This document shows, piece by piece, positions 43,647-53,235 of a stretch of DNA of 64,000 bases. A model generated the notes under the pieces. It saw only the letters and a program-made list of their open reading frames with translations. It ran no database searches and was not told the DNA's origin. The position numbers and the translations under genes are program-made. This stretch comes from Hymenobacter ginkgonis (lineage in GTDB: Bacteria > Bacteroidota > Bacteroidia > Cytophagales > Hymenobacteraceae). Each line of letters starts with the position of its first letter. The stretch's first letter is position 1. Location: positions 496,001 to 560,000 of the forward strand of contig NZ_WQKZ01000001.1 in assembly GCF_009755225.1 (NCBI RefSeq). Direction: 5' to 3'.

Positions 43647-44159
43647 ATGAACCAACCAATCATCATTGTCATGGGCGTGTCGGGCTGTGGCAAAACCACT
43701 GTGGGCGAGCGCTTGGCCAAGCAGATAGGCCGGCCGTTTTACGATGGCGACGACTTTCACTCGGCCGCCAACGTAGCTAAAATGGCTGCCGGCCATCCGC
43801 TCACCGATGCCGACCGCCACGATTGGTTGGCTACGCTGGCCACCAAAATTGGGGAGTGGGAGCGCAGCACCGGCGCCGTGCTCGCCTGCTCGGCCCTCAA
43901 GGAAGCGTACCGCCAAACGCTGCAAGCCGGCGCCCAAGCGCCCCTGAACTGGGTGTTTTTAGACGGCGACCCCGCGGTACTGCACGCGCGCCTCGAAGGG
44001 CGCCACGACCACTACATGAAGGCCAATATGCTTGACTCGCAGCTCGCTACGCTCGAAAGACCCACGTATGGCCTGCGTATTGACATCAACAATGCCATCG
44101 AAAACCAAGTAGCGCAGATTGTAGCGCAGTTGCACCTGCCCACCGCTCCGGCCGCGTAG
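43647..44159 (+). CDS. gntK: Gluconokinase (GntK type)
   Basis: A 170-residue P-loop kinase with Walker A GVSGCGKT at 10-17, the gluconate-binding segment FYDGDDFHSAANVAKMAAGHPLTDADR (substrate loop with D-G-D-D-F-H and M-x-x-G), and the lid VFLDGDPAVLHARLEGRHDHYMKA. It phosphorylates gluconate to 6-phosphogluconate for the pentose phosphate or Entner-Doudoroff pathway. It closes the sugar cluster. The gap of about 100 bases before it leaves its promoter unclear. Confidence 0.93.
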   Translation: MNQPIIIVMGVSGCGKTTVGERLAKQIGRPFYDGDDFHSAANVAKMAAGHPLTDADRHDWLATLATKIGEWERSTGAVLACSALKEAYRQTLQAGAQAPLNWVFLDGDPAVLHARLEGRHDHYMKANMLDSQLATLERPTYGLRIDINNAIENQVAQIVAQLHLPTAPAA

Positions 44160-44272
44160 CGGGGGTAGGGCAATGCTTTACAGGCTCATAAACCCCCGAA
44201 ATAGAGTGGCTGCGTTGGCCTGAGCCCGCAACTTGGCTAAAGCAAGAGTGAGCCAGTGGCGTCGCTACCGCC

Positions 44273-45130
44273 TTACCAAAAGGAGCGCGTAATGCCCAGC
44301 GTGAAATAGAAAAAAGCCGTATCGCTACCCCCTGCCGGTACGTGCAGCGGCACCAGGTAGCTCGGCGTGAAGGCCAGCGCGTAGCGCATTGCCGTGTAGG
44401 TGAGCGGCGCCGACAACGTGTAGCCCAGTGTGTTAAAGGCTGGCGAGCTGGGCTCGGCTGTGACGGTAGTGGTGCCGCCGCGCTTGCGGGTTTTTACCTG
44501 CGTGGTTTGGGCCAGTGAAGAAGCGTAGAAGTGCTGGCTGCCCGTGCCTAATTCGATAGTAGGCTCCAACGAAAGTGTGTCGTGGGCGAACGCCGGCAGC
44601 TGAAAGCGGTGGCTGAGGTCGGCGGTTAGCACTACGTCGTGCGCCTTGCCCACAAATACGTCGGCGCTGAGGCTGGCCGTCACCAGCCCAAAAAATTGCG
44701 TAACGCTGGCGCTGAAGTTGTTGTGCAGCGACGATTGCACCAAGGCGCTCTCGCCGTACGAAAACAGGTGCGTGTACTGCACCGTCCAGTACGTGTCCGA
44801 ATCGCGCACCGATTGCCAGCCCACCATCAGTTCGCCATAATTAATAAAAGGTTCGCCGAGCTTGCGGTAGTTGTACGAATGGTTGAGGTAGAGCGAGCTA
44901 AGCAAGCCCTGGGGCGCCTGGTAGGTAAGCGTAGTACCCAGGTAGCCTTGGTCGTCGGCTGGCTCGGGCGCCCGCTGCAAGTAGGTGGTGCGGGTGGCCG
45001 AGGCCAGGCCCAGCGTAAGGCGCGGCAGGGGGGTAGGGGCCCGGGCCGAATCGGATGGGACGGGTGCGGCGGTAGCTAGCTGCCCCAGCAGCAGGGCACT
45101 CGGCAGCCCACCCCAAAAAGAGCAGCGCAT
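44273..45130 (-). CDS. Hypothetical outer-membrane beta-barrel protein
   Basis: A 285-residue exported protein (signal ending ATAAPVPSDS) made of alternating amphipathic strands such as TYWTVQYTHLFSYGE and LVTASLSADVFVGKAHDVVLTADLSH, ending in aromatic FYFTLGITRSFW, a typical outer-membrane C-terminal strand. I estimate about ten to twelve strands. No family name is recognised. ATG at 45130 is chosen over the GTG one codon upstream. It is convergent with gntK and divergent from the next gene. Confidence 0.7.
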   Translation of the reverse strand: MRCSFWGGLPSALLLGQLATAAPVPSDSARAPTPLPRLTLGLASATRTTYLQRAPEPADDQGYLGTTLTYQAPQGLLSSLYLNHSYNYRKLGEPFINYGELMVGWQSVRDSDTYWTVQYTHLFSYGESALVQSSLHNNFSASVTQFFGLVTASLSADVFVGKAHDVVLTADLSHRFQLPAFAHDTLSLEPTIELGTGSQHFYASSLAQTTQVKTRKRGGTTTVTAEPSSPAFNTLGYTLSAPLTYTAMRYALAFTPSYLVPLHVPAGGSDTAFFYFTLGITRSFW

Positions 45131-45305
45131 CACAGAAAAAAGGAATAAGAAGAGAACGCGGCTCGAAGGTCGGGTGAAAGGAGGAAGAAATACTACGCTC
45201 TGCCCGCGGCAGTAGCTACCCTTGCCAGCCAGCTACTGCGTAGCATGGCCACGGCGGGCTGCCACCGCGGTGTGGCTTTAAAAAAACGTCTCATTTGCAC
45301 TATAG

Positions 45306-45338
45306 CTTGCCCCAACTGGCCGCCCTGACGGACCTTTG
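45306..45338 (+). promoter_or_regulatory. Candidate promoter close to the start codon
   Basis: CTTG at 45306-45309 and GACCTTTG at 45331-45338, 21 bases apart, each differ by one base from the Bacteroidota TTTG / TAnnTTTG elements. The start codon lies at 45345, so a transcript from here would be nearly leaderless. Confidence 0.35.
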
Positions 45339-45344
45339 CCGCCT

Positions 45345-47498
45345 ATGAGAGTATTTTATTGGCGTTACGTAATAGGTATTTTGGCTTGGTGGTTGGGTTG
45401 CGCGGCGCCGGCCCGCGCCCAGGCGCCCACTCCCGCGCCGCTGTTGCGCAGCCTCTCGCTCACCTTCGACACAGTGCGCTACAGCCTGGGCGAGCAGATG
45501 CTGACCGTGGCCGGCGAGCCGCGCCTCTACTTCTACTACCACAGCGACGACCAGGTGGCCGAGCTGCGCCTGGTGCCGCTGCGGCCGGGGGGTAGGGCGC
45601 CGCGCCTGCTGCCCTCGCCCGATTTTGTGGTGCAGGACTCGCTGGTGGCGGGGCCGGGCGGCGAGTACCGGGGCATGCTGCACTTTCGCAACCTCACCGG
45701 GACGCCGTTTGTGCGGCTGGCTTTTGCGCCGGCCACCGATTCGGCGGGCCGCCCGGCACGGGCCCAGCAAATCGTGAGTTTGCTACCCCTCACCAATACC
45801 ACGCTCGACGTGCGCCTGACTAGCTCCGAGCTCTTTATTGGCGAAGAGAAGGTGCTTGAAATCAGCACAAACAACCTGGCCAACGTGCGCGTCAGCAACG
45901 AATGGACTAAAAACCAGGACATCGACTACAAGCTGACCCGCGAGAAAAACGGCCTTTTTCTGCACCTTGTGCCCAATACGCTGGGGCCGCACACCGTGCT
46001 GGTGCGCGCCCAAAGCGAGCGCCCACACCTCGACGGCGCGGGCCACCTCAGCTATTTGCTACCCCCCCTGCGCCTCGATTTTACGGTGAAGGCCAGCCGC
46101 CTGCGCTTCCTCACCGCCGACCGCAAAGACGTAACCTACGACGAGGCCGGCCGCAGCCAGGGCACCGAGTTTGTGCTCGACGACGGCCACAACTTCGACC
46201 TGCGCCACACCTACCGCATGGAGGCCCAGCAGGAGCCCGGCGGTGCGCTCATTGCCGAGCTCTTTACGCGCAGTTATTTGTCTAACGACCGCGTGCTGTG
46301 CCAGTTGCGGGTGTATAATACGCACCGCCAAGCCGATGGCTACCTCTATATTAAGGATGGCGACCTGGCTAAGTACATCACCAATTTTGACATTACGCCC
46401 CGGCCGCGCATTGCAGCCATCAGCGTGCTGCACCGCGGCGGCGACTGGTCGAGCAACACCACTATCAGCCCCGGCGAAACGGTGGACGTGCGCCTCGAAG
46501 GCGAGTCGCTGCTGAAGGGCCGCTACCACTTCGACGGCGGCAACATCATTCCCTCCGATTCCTCCACGCGCTCCGAAAAAGCCCTCATCTACCGCGTGCA
46601 GGTGCCGCTAAGCAGCGTGCGCAAGCGCGTAGTAGTGTTTGATGGCAGTACGGCTACCGATTTTGGCCTGAACGTGAAAGAGGCCCAGCGGCCCCACCCG
46701 CTCAATTTTGTGCAGGTGAACTACGGCGATGGGCCGCACCCCGCCACCCAGCTCAACGGGCCGGTACTTTACGACAAGACCATCCCCGACGTAGTTTTTA
46801 GCTTCAATACCAACGCCATCGACGAGGCGGGCAACCTCTACGGCCGCCAATATTTGAGCATGGACGTGCGCACGGTGGACGACAAGGGCAACCTCATCGA
46901 CCAGCGCACCGTGGACCAACTCGTTGTCTGCCCCGGCGAGTCGTCGCCGCGCTACGCCTACTACCAAGGCAACGACTGCCAGGTGGGCAATTTCAGCCTC
47001 AATAGCCTGCTGGGCCGCAAAACCTACGACCTCGACGCCTGGTACCGCATCATTATCACCGTGCGCAACGATGCCCGGCAGTACAGCACCAAAGGCTACT
47101 CGCAGCAGATAGAGTTGGTATTGCGCCGCCACGTCAACTTCGATATCAGCGTGAGTTTTCCAGCGGGCTTGCTCACTAAATACGCCGGCGAATCCACGTA
47201 CAACAGTTTTGGCGGCATCAGCCTGGCCACGTTGGCGCAGCTCAGTTTCTACGCCCCCGACCGCATTAACCGCCTGCGGCCCTACCGCATTGGCGCGGGC
47301 TTCGTGGCGCTCAACGCCTTCAACCTGTCTAATAACGCCGACGTGCAACGCGACCTCGGCATTGTGGTGCTGGGCTCGGTGGTGCCGGTGCGCACGGGAG
47401 CGCGGCTCACATTTCCCCTCTACTTGGGCGGGGGCTACCTGCTCACCAAGGGTACGCCGTTTTTGCTGTTTGGGCCGGGCATTGGCGTTACGCTGTAG
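45345..47498 (+). CDS. Large secreted protein of unknown function with barrel-like C-terminus
   Basis: About 717 residues from ATG at 45345. The signal peptide ends near GCAAPARAQA. The body is beta-rich with Ig-like segments (TTLDVRLTSSELFIGEEKVLEISTNN is an example of the strand pattern), and a motif ISPGETVDVRLEGESLLKG recalls IPT/TIG folds. The last about 115 residues are amphipathic strands (GAGFVALNAFNLSNN, GSVVPVRTGARLTFPLYLGGGYLL) ending FGPGIGVTL, like an outer-membrane anchor. I recognise no family. It is monocistronic and followed by an unusually perfect hairpin. Confidence 0.75.
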   Translation: MRVFYWRYVIGILAWWLGCAAPARAQAPTPAPLLRSLSLTFDTVRYSLGEQMLTVAGEPRLYFYYHSDDQVAELRLVPLRPGGRAPRLLPSPDFVVQDSLVAGPGGEYRGMLHFRNLTGTPFVRLAFAPATDSAGRPARAQQIVSLLPLTNTTLDVRLTSSELFIGEEKVLEISTNNLANVRVSNEWTKNQDIDYKLTREKNGLFLHLVPNTLGPHTVLVRAQSERPHLDGAGHLSYLLPPLRLDFTVKASRLRFLTADRKDVTYDEAGRSQGTEFVLDDGHNFDLRHTYRMEAQQEPGGALIAELFTRSYLSNDRVLCQLRVYNTHRQADGYLYIKDGDLAKYITNFDITPRPRIAAISVLHRGGDWSSNTTISPGETVDVRLEGESLLKGRYHFDGGNIIPSDSSTRSEKALIYRVQVPLSSVRKRVVVFDGSTATDFGLNVKEAQRPHPLNFVQVNYGDGPHPATQLNGPVLYDKTIPDVVFSFNTNAIDEAGNLYGRQYLSMDVRTVDDKGNLIDQRTVDQLVVCPGESSPRYAYYQGNDCQVGNFSLNSLLGRKTYDLDAWYRIIITVRNDARQYSTKGYSQQIELVLRRHVNFDISVSFPAGLLTKYAGESTYNSFGGISLATLAQLSFYAPDRINRLRPYRIGAGFVALNAFNLSNNADVQRDLGIVVLGSVVPVRTGARLTFPLYLGGGYLLTKGTPFLLFGPGIGVTL

Positions 47499-47523
47499 GG
47501 ATACCTGCTTGTCAGTAGACAAG

Positions 47524-47582
47524 GTTAAGCCACCAAAAGGGGGTAGCAACTTGGCGTTGCTACCCCCTTTTGGTGGCTTAAC
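47524..47582. terminator. Perfect 27-base inverted repeat between convergent genes
   Basis: Arms 47524-47550 and 47556-47582 are exact complements with a TTGGC loop. The centre of each arm is AGGGGGTAGC or its complement, the dispersed motif. It lies between two convergent stops, so a bidirectional terminator is likely, though T-runs are poor. The stem is much longer than termination needs. Confidence 0.7.
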
Positions 47583-47608
47583 GAAGAAAATTTTGTTAGC
47601 CAGAGCGG

Positions 47609-47839
47609 CTATTTTTTGGGGCTGCTGGCGGCGGGGGTAGTAGGCGCTACCAAGATTTTGCCTTTGGGGTCGGGCCCGCTGTTGTGGCCTTGCCCACCCG
47701 AGCGAATAATGACGTTTTTGTCGGTCTTAGGAGCGCTGGTAGAGCGCTTAAGGGGGGTAGTTGTGCTGCCGGGGGCCTGAGCCGCCGCCGTGCCAAAAGT
47801 ACCCGCTAGAATAGCCACGAAGAACAAAGTAAGTTTCAT
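47609..47839 (-). CDS. Small secreted low-complexity protein
   Basis: A 76-residue protein from ATG at 47839; the longer frame to 47881 adds an unlikely extension. A clear signal peptide (MKLTLFFVAILAGTFGTAAAQ) is followed by about 55 residues rich in S, T, P, K and G (NVIIRSGGQGHNSGPDPKGK), probably disordered. No family is recognised. It is likely periplasmic or surface-exposed. The 236 bases upstream, to the TonB receptor stop, hold no other gene. Confidence 0.6.
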   Translation of the reverse strand: MKLTLFFVAILAGTFGTAAAQAPGSTTTPLKRSTSAPKTDKNVIIRSGGQGHNSGPDPKGKILVAPTTPAASSPKK

Positions 47840-48075
47840 ATAGAAAAGGGAGAGGGTGGGAAAATACAGGCCTAAAAGCAACCTAAGCCGTCGTACGGCG
47901 AACGAGTAGCTGCCGTTGATACGCGCCCCGTTCCCCAGAAGGTTGGAGGGCGTTTTAGCTCGGCAGTTAGTTGCAGCTAATAAAGAATTGGTAAAATAGA
48001 TAGCTGTTTTGCCGCTTCCTTTTATGGCTGCGCAATCGGTTTTTTTTATTTAAAGCTAGCGGTATCCTACCCCCG

Positions 48076-50211
48076 CTACCAGCGCCAGCCCACCGAAGCC
48101 CCGCCGTAGTAATTGCGGCCCGGCGCGGGCTGGAAGTAGCGCCCGCCGAAGGCATTGAGGTCGTTGCCCAAGCTATAGCGGCGGTCACCCACGTTATCGA
48201 CGCCCGCGTAGAGGTCCATTTCCAGCTTGCTGAAAAGCGTACGTCGCCAGCCGGCGCGGCCGCCAAAAATCCAGTAGCCGGCCGCGTAGTCGGTGTTGGC
48301 ATCGTTGAGGGGTAGGGCCGACTGGTGGCTGACCGTAGGGCTGAAATAGAAGCCCAGCTCCTGGCTGAAATCGAGGCCAGCGCTGAGGGTGTGGGGCGCC
48401 GTGCCGGTGAGCTTGTTGCCGCCAAAACTCTGGCCCGTAGCCGATTCGTAGCTGCCGAAACGAAAGTGATTGTAGGCATAGCTGCCCCAGGCGCGCAAGC
48501 TGGTGCTGGTGGGCTGCCCGTCGTTGGTGTTGCGGCTGGCGCGCACGGGGCGCCAGAGGTAGCCGCTGGCGGCCACCTCCACGCCGCGTTGGTGGGTGTT
48601 GCCCGAGTTGGCAAACAGCTGCGTACCCAGCGCATCCGAGCGCGACACGATGGTGTTGCGCAGCTCAAAATCGAACAGGGCCACGTCAAACGTCAGCCGC
48701 TCGTGCAGCAGCGTGCCGCGGCTGCCCACCTCGTAGCTAGTGCCGCGCTCGGCCTGTAAGTCGCGGTTGATGCTGCCATCGGAGGGCCGCAATTCGGCCT
48801 CGGTGGGCGGCGAAAAGCCGGTGCTCACGCTGGCGTAGGCCGAAACCTGGCTGGTAATTTCCTTGAGCAGCGCCACGCGGGGCGACACATTGGGCTGAAA
48901 ATTCTGCGTTACCACGTAGCCATCGGGGTTGGTAGCGGCGCTTGACACGCGGGCAATCTGGTAGCGCAGGCGGTTGTAGCTGGCGCCGGCCGTGAGCAGA
49001 AAGCCGGCCGGCAGCTCGTAGTCGGCCTGCGCAAATACGAAGCCCGTGCGGGTTGTTATTTCGTCGTCGTAGCGCAAGGGGCCGGGCGCGCCAGCCAGGT
49101 TCTGGTAGCTGCGCGAGTCCAGAAACGACGCCTGAAACTCGCCGCCGCCCTGCACCCGCAGCACCCGGCCAGCCAGCGCGCCGCGGTAGTTCAGCACTGC
49201 CCTACCCCCCCCGCCAAGGTTGGCGTCGCGCTCAAAGTCAACTAAATACGGCGTCTGAATGTGGCTGGCCCGGCCAAACAGCGTGGCTAATGTGCTCCAT
49301 TTATCCGAAAACCGGTACTCGTGCGTAATGCCTAGCAAGCCCGTTTGCGAGGCGTAAGCGCCCTTTTGCACCACTGTGCCCGGGGCTGCTGCCGTGCCCG
49401 GCCGCGCCTGGCGTGGGTCTTGCTCGTACTGCGCCCGAGTAAGGCCGCCGGGCAGCTGGTAGTCGATGTCGGTATAGAGCGCATGCACCGCCAGTGTTTG
49501 CTTGGCCGAGGGTGCGGTTTCGCCATCCAGGGCCAGCACGTCGCGGCGCAGGGCGCTGTTCTGGCGGTAGCCACTTAGCTGCTGGTGCGCGTACTGGGCC
49601 CGAAAATAATTGGTGCCCTTGCCCGCCACTTCGGCCGCCGCCGTAAAGCGCCGCAGCCCATACGAGCCCACCGAGTAGCCCAACTGCGCCCGGCTTTGGC
49701 CGGGCAGCGGGCGTCGGTTTTCGAGGCGCACCACGCCCCCCGTGCCGGCGCCGTATACGCTGCCCGCTGGCCCTTTCAGCACTTCTATTCTGCCAAGCTG
49801 CGCGGGGTCGAGCAGGTTGAGGGGGGTAGTGCCGTTGGCCTCCGTATACGGAATGTCGAAGTAATACAGCTTCACGTTGCGCACCCCAAACGGCGAGCGC
49901 AACGTGCTGCCCCGCACGCTGATGCGGTAGCTGGCCGTGGCTCGCTCCTCAAGCCGCACGCCGGGCAGGGTATTCACTGCCGAAGCCAGTGAGTTCTCAT
50001 TAAAGCGCTGGATAACAGTATTATCAATAACGCCCACACCAGCCGCTGTGCGCCGCAAGGGCAGCCGCTGCCCATAGCCTACCACGGTGGCAGAGGGCAA
50101 GGCGCGGGCATTAATCGTGTCGGGGGGGGTAGGGGAGGTGGCCGACGCCTGGGCTGCCAGGCGCAGCGCCGGCAAACTTAGGAGGCCCGCCAGCAGGTAG
50201 CGATGCAACAT
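48076..50211 (-). CDS. TonB-dependent outer-membrane receptor
   Basis: About 711 residues from ATG at 50211, giving the signal MLHRYLLAGLLSLPALRLAAQA; the open frame begins nine codons earlier. The TonB box-like segment ALPSATVVGYGQRLPLRRT is followed by a plug (LASAVNTLPGVRLEERATASYRIS, then SVRGSTLRSPFGVRNVKLYY) and a 22-strand-type barrel ending GGASVGWRW. It lacks the carboxypeptidase-like N-terminal domain of SusC, so it resembles siderophore or metal-complex receptors. No substrate-binding partner or inner-membrane transporter lies beside it. It is divergent from the next barrel gene. Confidence 0.92.
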   Translation of the reverse strand: MLHRYLLAGLLSLPALRLAAQASATSPTPPDTINARALPSATVVGYGQRLPLRRTAAGVGVIDNTVIQRFNENSLASAVNTLPGVRLEERATASYRISVRGSTLRSPFGVRNVKLYYFDIPYTEANGTTPLNLLDPAQLGRIEVLKGPAGSVYGAGTGGVVRLENRRPLPGQSRAQLGYSVGSYGLRRFTAAAEVAGKGTNYFRAQYAHQQLSGYRQNSALRRDVLALDGETAPSAKQTLAVHALYTDIDYQLPGGLTRAQYEQDPRQARPGTAAAPGTVVQKGAYASQTGLLGITHEYRFSDKWSTLATLFGRASHIQTPYLVDFERDANLGGGGRAVLNYRGALAGRVLRVQGGGEFQASFLDSRSYQNLAGAPGPLRYDDEITTRTGFVFAQADYELPAGFLLTAGASYNRLRYQIARVSSAATNPDGYVVTQNFQPNVSPRVALLKEITSQVSAYASVSTGFSPPTEAELRPSDGSINRDLQAERGTSYEVGSRGTLLHERLTFDVALFDFELRNTIVSRSDALGTQLFANSGNTHQRGVEVAASGYLWRPVRASRNTNDGQPTSTSLRAWGSYAYNHFRFGSYESATGQSFGGNKLTGTAPHTLSAGLDFSQELGFYFSPTVSHQSALPLNDANTDYAAGYWIFGGRAGWRRTLFSKLEMDLYAGVDNVGDRRYSLGNDLNAFGGRYFQPAPGRNYYGGASVGWRW

Positions 50212-50404
50212 AAATACAAAACAAGGTTGTTGCACCAAACGGCTGGGCGAGCCGGAAGTTTGAGAATTTCTTGTGGGAGCGCGCTACGCCTGGTGTGTAA
50301 GCGGGTGCAGGGTCTACGCCCGTCTTGGAACAAAACCCTTCTAGTACGCTACCAGAATCCCCACAGAATCGGCCGGTAGCTTTACCCGCTGATTCTGATG
50401 CTGT

Positions 50405-52882
50405 ATGTTTAATGTTAGAAAAGCGGGCGGTTTGCTGCCGATGCTGCTGCTAGCCGCCTTGCCCCGGCTAGCTCAGGCCCAAACCGGCGCCGTGCGCGGT
50501 ACGCTGCTCGATGCGGCTACCGGCCAGCCAATACCTTTCGCCTCCGTGGTGCTGCTGCACCTCCCCGATTCGACGCTGGTGGCCGATGCCCAGACCACCG
50601 AAGCGGGCGCATTCGGCCTCTCCGCGCTGAAGCTGGGCACCTACGTACTGCGCGCCAATGTGCTGGGCTACCGCCCCGGCCGGCGCGTGCTTAGCCTGAG
50701 CAGCGCCGCGCCGCTGGCCCAGCTGGGTACGTTGCGCCTACGCTCAGCGGCCACCCAACTGGCTGACGTAGTGATACAAGGCGAGCGCCCCACCGTAGCG
50801 GCCGACCTCGACAAGCGCGTGGTGAATGTAGCGAAAGACCTGACCGCCGTGGGCGGCACCGCCACCGATGTGCTCCAAAATGTGCCCTCGGTAGCTGTAG
50901 ACCAGAACGGCGCCGTGACGCTGCGCGGGGCGAGCGGCGTCACCATCTTCATCGACGGTAAGCCCAGCGGCGCGGCGGGTGGCGGCAACGGCACTAGCCT
51001 CGACCAAATTCCGGCCAGCAGCATCGACCGCATTGAGGTGATTACCAACCCTTCGGCGCGTTACGATGCGGCCGGCGCGGGCGGCATCATCAATATTATT
51101 CTTAAGAAGAACCAGCGCGATGGCCTCAACGGCGTGGCGTCGGTGGGGGCTGGTACCCGCGATAAGTATACGAGTTCGCTCACCCTCAACTACCGCAAGG
51201 GCAAGCTGAATGCATTTGGCTCGTACGACTTTCGGCGCGACCAGCGCTTTACTACCGGCAGCCTCGACCAAACGACGGTGGCGCCCGTACTCGACCCGGC
51301 TACCGGGCAACCTACGGCCACGCCGCACACGCTTTTTCTGCACCAAGACCGCAACGGCCAAACTTACCTTACTTCGCACGCCGTGCGCCTGGGCCTCGAA
51401 TACAGCCTGCCCGCCGACCAAACCCTTACCCTGGCTGTGCAGCCGCGCTTCAACCAAAATGCGGCGGATGAAACGCTGCACTCGCGCCAAAACGACCGCA
51501 CGCTGGGCCAACCCGTGTACGTGGGCACTAGCGACCGCCAGAATGCTACCACCGGCCACAGCAACTCGGCTGATATTACGCTCGACTACCGCCGCATTTG
51601 GCCCGCCCGGCCCGGCAGCGAGCTAACCGCCAGCGCAGTATACACGCCCTTGCGCGGCGCTACTGCCATTGCTTCTGGTCTGCAATATTTGGGCGATGGC
51701 GCCTTGGCTACGCAACAGCAAAACTTTACGACGCGCCTCAACCAGGGCGCAGCGCAGGTTGATTTTACGCAGCCGCTGGGCGAAAAAGGTCGCCTTGAAA
51801 CGGGCGCCAAGAGTACTTGGCGCAGCTACGATAATACGTACGATTTTGCGAGTAGCCTGCCGGTTTTATACCAACAGTCTATTTTTTTATACCAAGAGTA
51901 TATTCAGGCGGCCTACGCTAGCCTGGGCGGTGAGCACGGCAAACTGCACTACCAAGGCGGGTTACGTCTTGAGCAGACAAATACGCACGGCCAGCAAGTT
52001 ACTACCAGCGAGGAATTTCGGCGCAGCTACCTGAATTTATTTCCGAGTGCCACGCTGGCTTATGAACTGCCGCGCGACCAGCGCGCCCAACTTAGCTACT
52101 CGCGCCGGGTGCAGCGCCCCGACCAGGGTGAGCTGAACCCTTTTACGGACCGCTCCGACCCGCTCAATTTCAACACGGGCAATCCCGCGCTGCTGCCCGA
52201 ATACATCGACCTCGTAGAACTAGGCCACCAAAAGTCGTTCGGCAACAAGGCCTCGCTGAGTACTACGGTGTTTTACAGCGTCGAGAGCCAGACTATCAAG
52301 CCTTTCCGCCAGATTGTCACCGACCCGCTTACCGGCAACCAGGTCACGAGTACCAGCCGCATCAACCTGGGCGACGAGATAAACTACGGCTTGGAGCTAG
52401 TAGGCTCTTTCCCGCTGGCCTCGTTTTGGAAGGTGAATGGCACGGCTTCGGCGTTCCGGCGCATCATCCAGGGCAGCGTGGCCAGCAGCGACATCACAAA
52501 TAGCAACTTCGTGTACACAAGCCGACTAAACACGACGATTACGCCGCTCAAAAAGCTTGACTTGCAGGTGTCGCTCAACTATCGCTCGCCGGTAGTAACG
52601 GCCCAGGGTCGCCGCCAAACGTCGTTCAACGTCGATGCGGCCGCCAAGTATACGTTCCTGCCCCAAGACCGGGGTAGCCTCACGCTGCGGGTTTCAGACG
52701 TGTTTAATACGCTGCGCTTCAACTTCAATGCCTACGGCAACGGGCTCGACGCCGTGAGTTACAATAAGCGCGAGTCGCGGGTAGGCTTCCTCAGTTTCAG
52801 CTACCGTTTTGGCCGCGACGGCGAAGCCGCCAAGCCGCGCCGCAAAGAGGAAAAAGAGGACAATGGCGGTGGCTTCGAGTAG
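50405..52882 (+). CDS. Outer-membrane beta-barrel family protein with regulatory-like N-terminal domain
   Basis: An 825-residue TonB-receptor-like protein of the OMP_b-brl_3 group. After the signal (LAALPRLAQAQ) comes a carboxypeptidase regulatory-like domain (VRGTLLDAATGQPIPFASVVL, about 28-105). The plug has LADVVIQGERP, TDVLQNVPSVAVDQNGAV and IFIDGKPSG, with IDRIEVITNPSARYDAAGAGGIINI. A long barrel ends FLSFSYRFGRD, and the tail is charged (KPRRKEEKEDNGGG). Such proteins are common in Bacteroidota and their cargo is usually unknown. A TAGCTTTA -7-like site lies about 30 bases upstream. Confidence 0.9.
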   Translation: MFNVRKAGGLLPMLLLAALPRLAQAQTGAVRGTLLDAATGQPIPFASVVLLHLPDSTLVADAQTTEAGAFGLSALKLGTYVLRANVLGYRPGRRVLSLSSAAPLAQLGTLRLRSAATQLADVVIQGERPTVAADLDKRVVNVAKDLTAVGGTATDVLQNVPSVAVDQNGAVTLRGASGVTIFIDGKPSGAAGGGNGTSLDQIPASSIDRIEVITNPSARYDAAGAGGIINIILKKNQRDGLNGVASVGAGTRDKYTSSLTLNYRKGKLNAFGSYDFRRDQRFTTGSLDQTTVAPVLDPATGQPTATPHTLFLHQDRNGQTYLTSHAVRLGLEYSLPADQTLTLAVQPRFNQNAADETLHSRQNDRTLGQPVYVGTSDRQNATTGHSNSADITLDYRRIWPARPGSELTASAVYTPLRGATAIASGLQYLGDGALATQQQNFTTRLNQGAAQVDFTQPLGEKGRLETGAKSTWRSYDNTYDFASSLPVLYQQSIFLYQEYIQAAYASLGGEHGKLHYQGGLRLEQTNTHGQQVTTSEEFRRSYLNLFPSATLAYELPRDQRAQLSYSRRVQRPDQGELNPFTDRSDPLNFNTGNPALLPEYIDLVELGHQKSFGNKASLSTTVFYSVESQTIKPFRQIVTDPLTGNQVTSTSRINLGDEINYGLELVGSFPLASFWKVNGTASAFRRIIQGSVASSDITNSNFVYTSRLNTTITPLKKLDLQVSLNYRSPVVTAQGRRQTSFNVDAAAKYTFLPQDRGSLTLRVSDVFNTLRFNFNAYGNGLDAVSYNKRESRVGFLSFSYRFGRDGEAAKPRRKEEKEDNGGGFE

Positions 52883-53005
52883 AAAGCAGGGGTAGGGGAT
52901 AGGCTAGCCTAGCGCATGTTGGGCTACCTCTTCCAATTTTGCCACCATTGCTAGACGGAAATAAATCCGCTTTCTATCAGCCGCCCAGCTGCTCAGCCCA
53001 CTAAA

Positions 53006-53035
53006 AAAAGAGACGCACTAGCTTGCGTCTCTTTT
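53006..53035. terminator. Intrinsic terminator
   Basis: A 12-base perfect stem (AAAAGAGACGCA at 53006-53017 and its complement at 53024-53035) with loop CTAGCT, flanked by A's and T's, about 120 bases after the beta-barrel gene. It works in either direction. Confidence 0.8.
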
Positions 53036-53160
53036 AGCATTTGGCCCTACCCCCTAGTAAGCTATGTAGCTGCTGCAATTGCAGGTATAGTGGTGCCATG
53101 CTGTAGCAGTGAAACTGGCTTGGGAGCTACGTAAAAGCTAGCACCTGATTATACGCTCAG

Positions 53161-53235
53161 CAAAAGGTAGCCGCACCGCAAGAGCATTATTTAGAAATTA
53201 TCTAAATAATGCTCTTGCGGTGCGGCTACCTTTTG
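53161..53235. repeat. Perfect 35-base inverted repeat with a metalloregulator-like centre
   Basis: Arms 53161-53195 and 53201-53235 are exact complements around the loop AATTA. The centre is TTTAGA-N5-TCTAAA (53190-53206) embedded in a TTATTTAGA/TCTAAATAA palindrome; the outer part is GC-rich. It lies upstream of the small DUF6686-like gene and its right arm reaches the -33 position of the promoter listed below. Confidence 0.85.
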
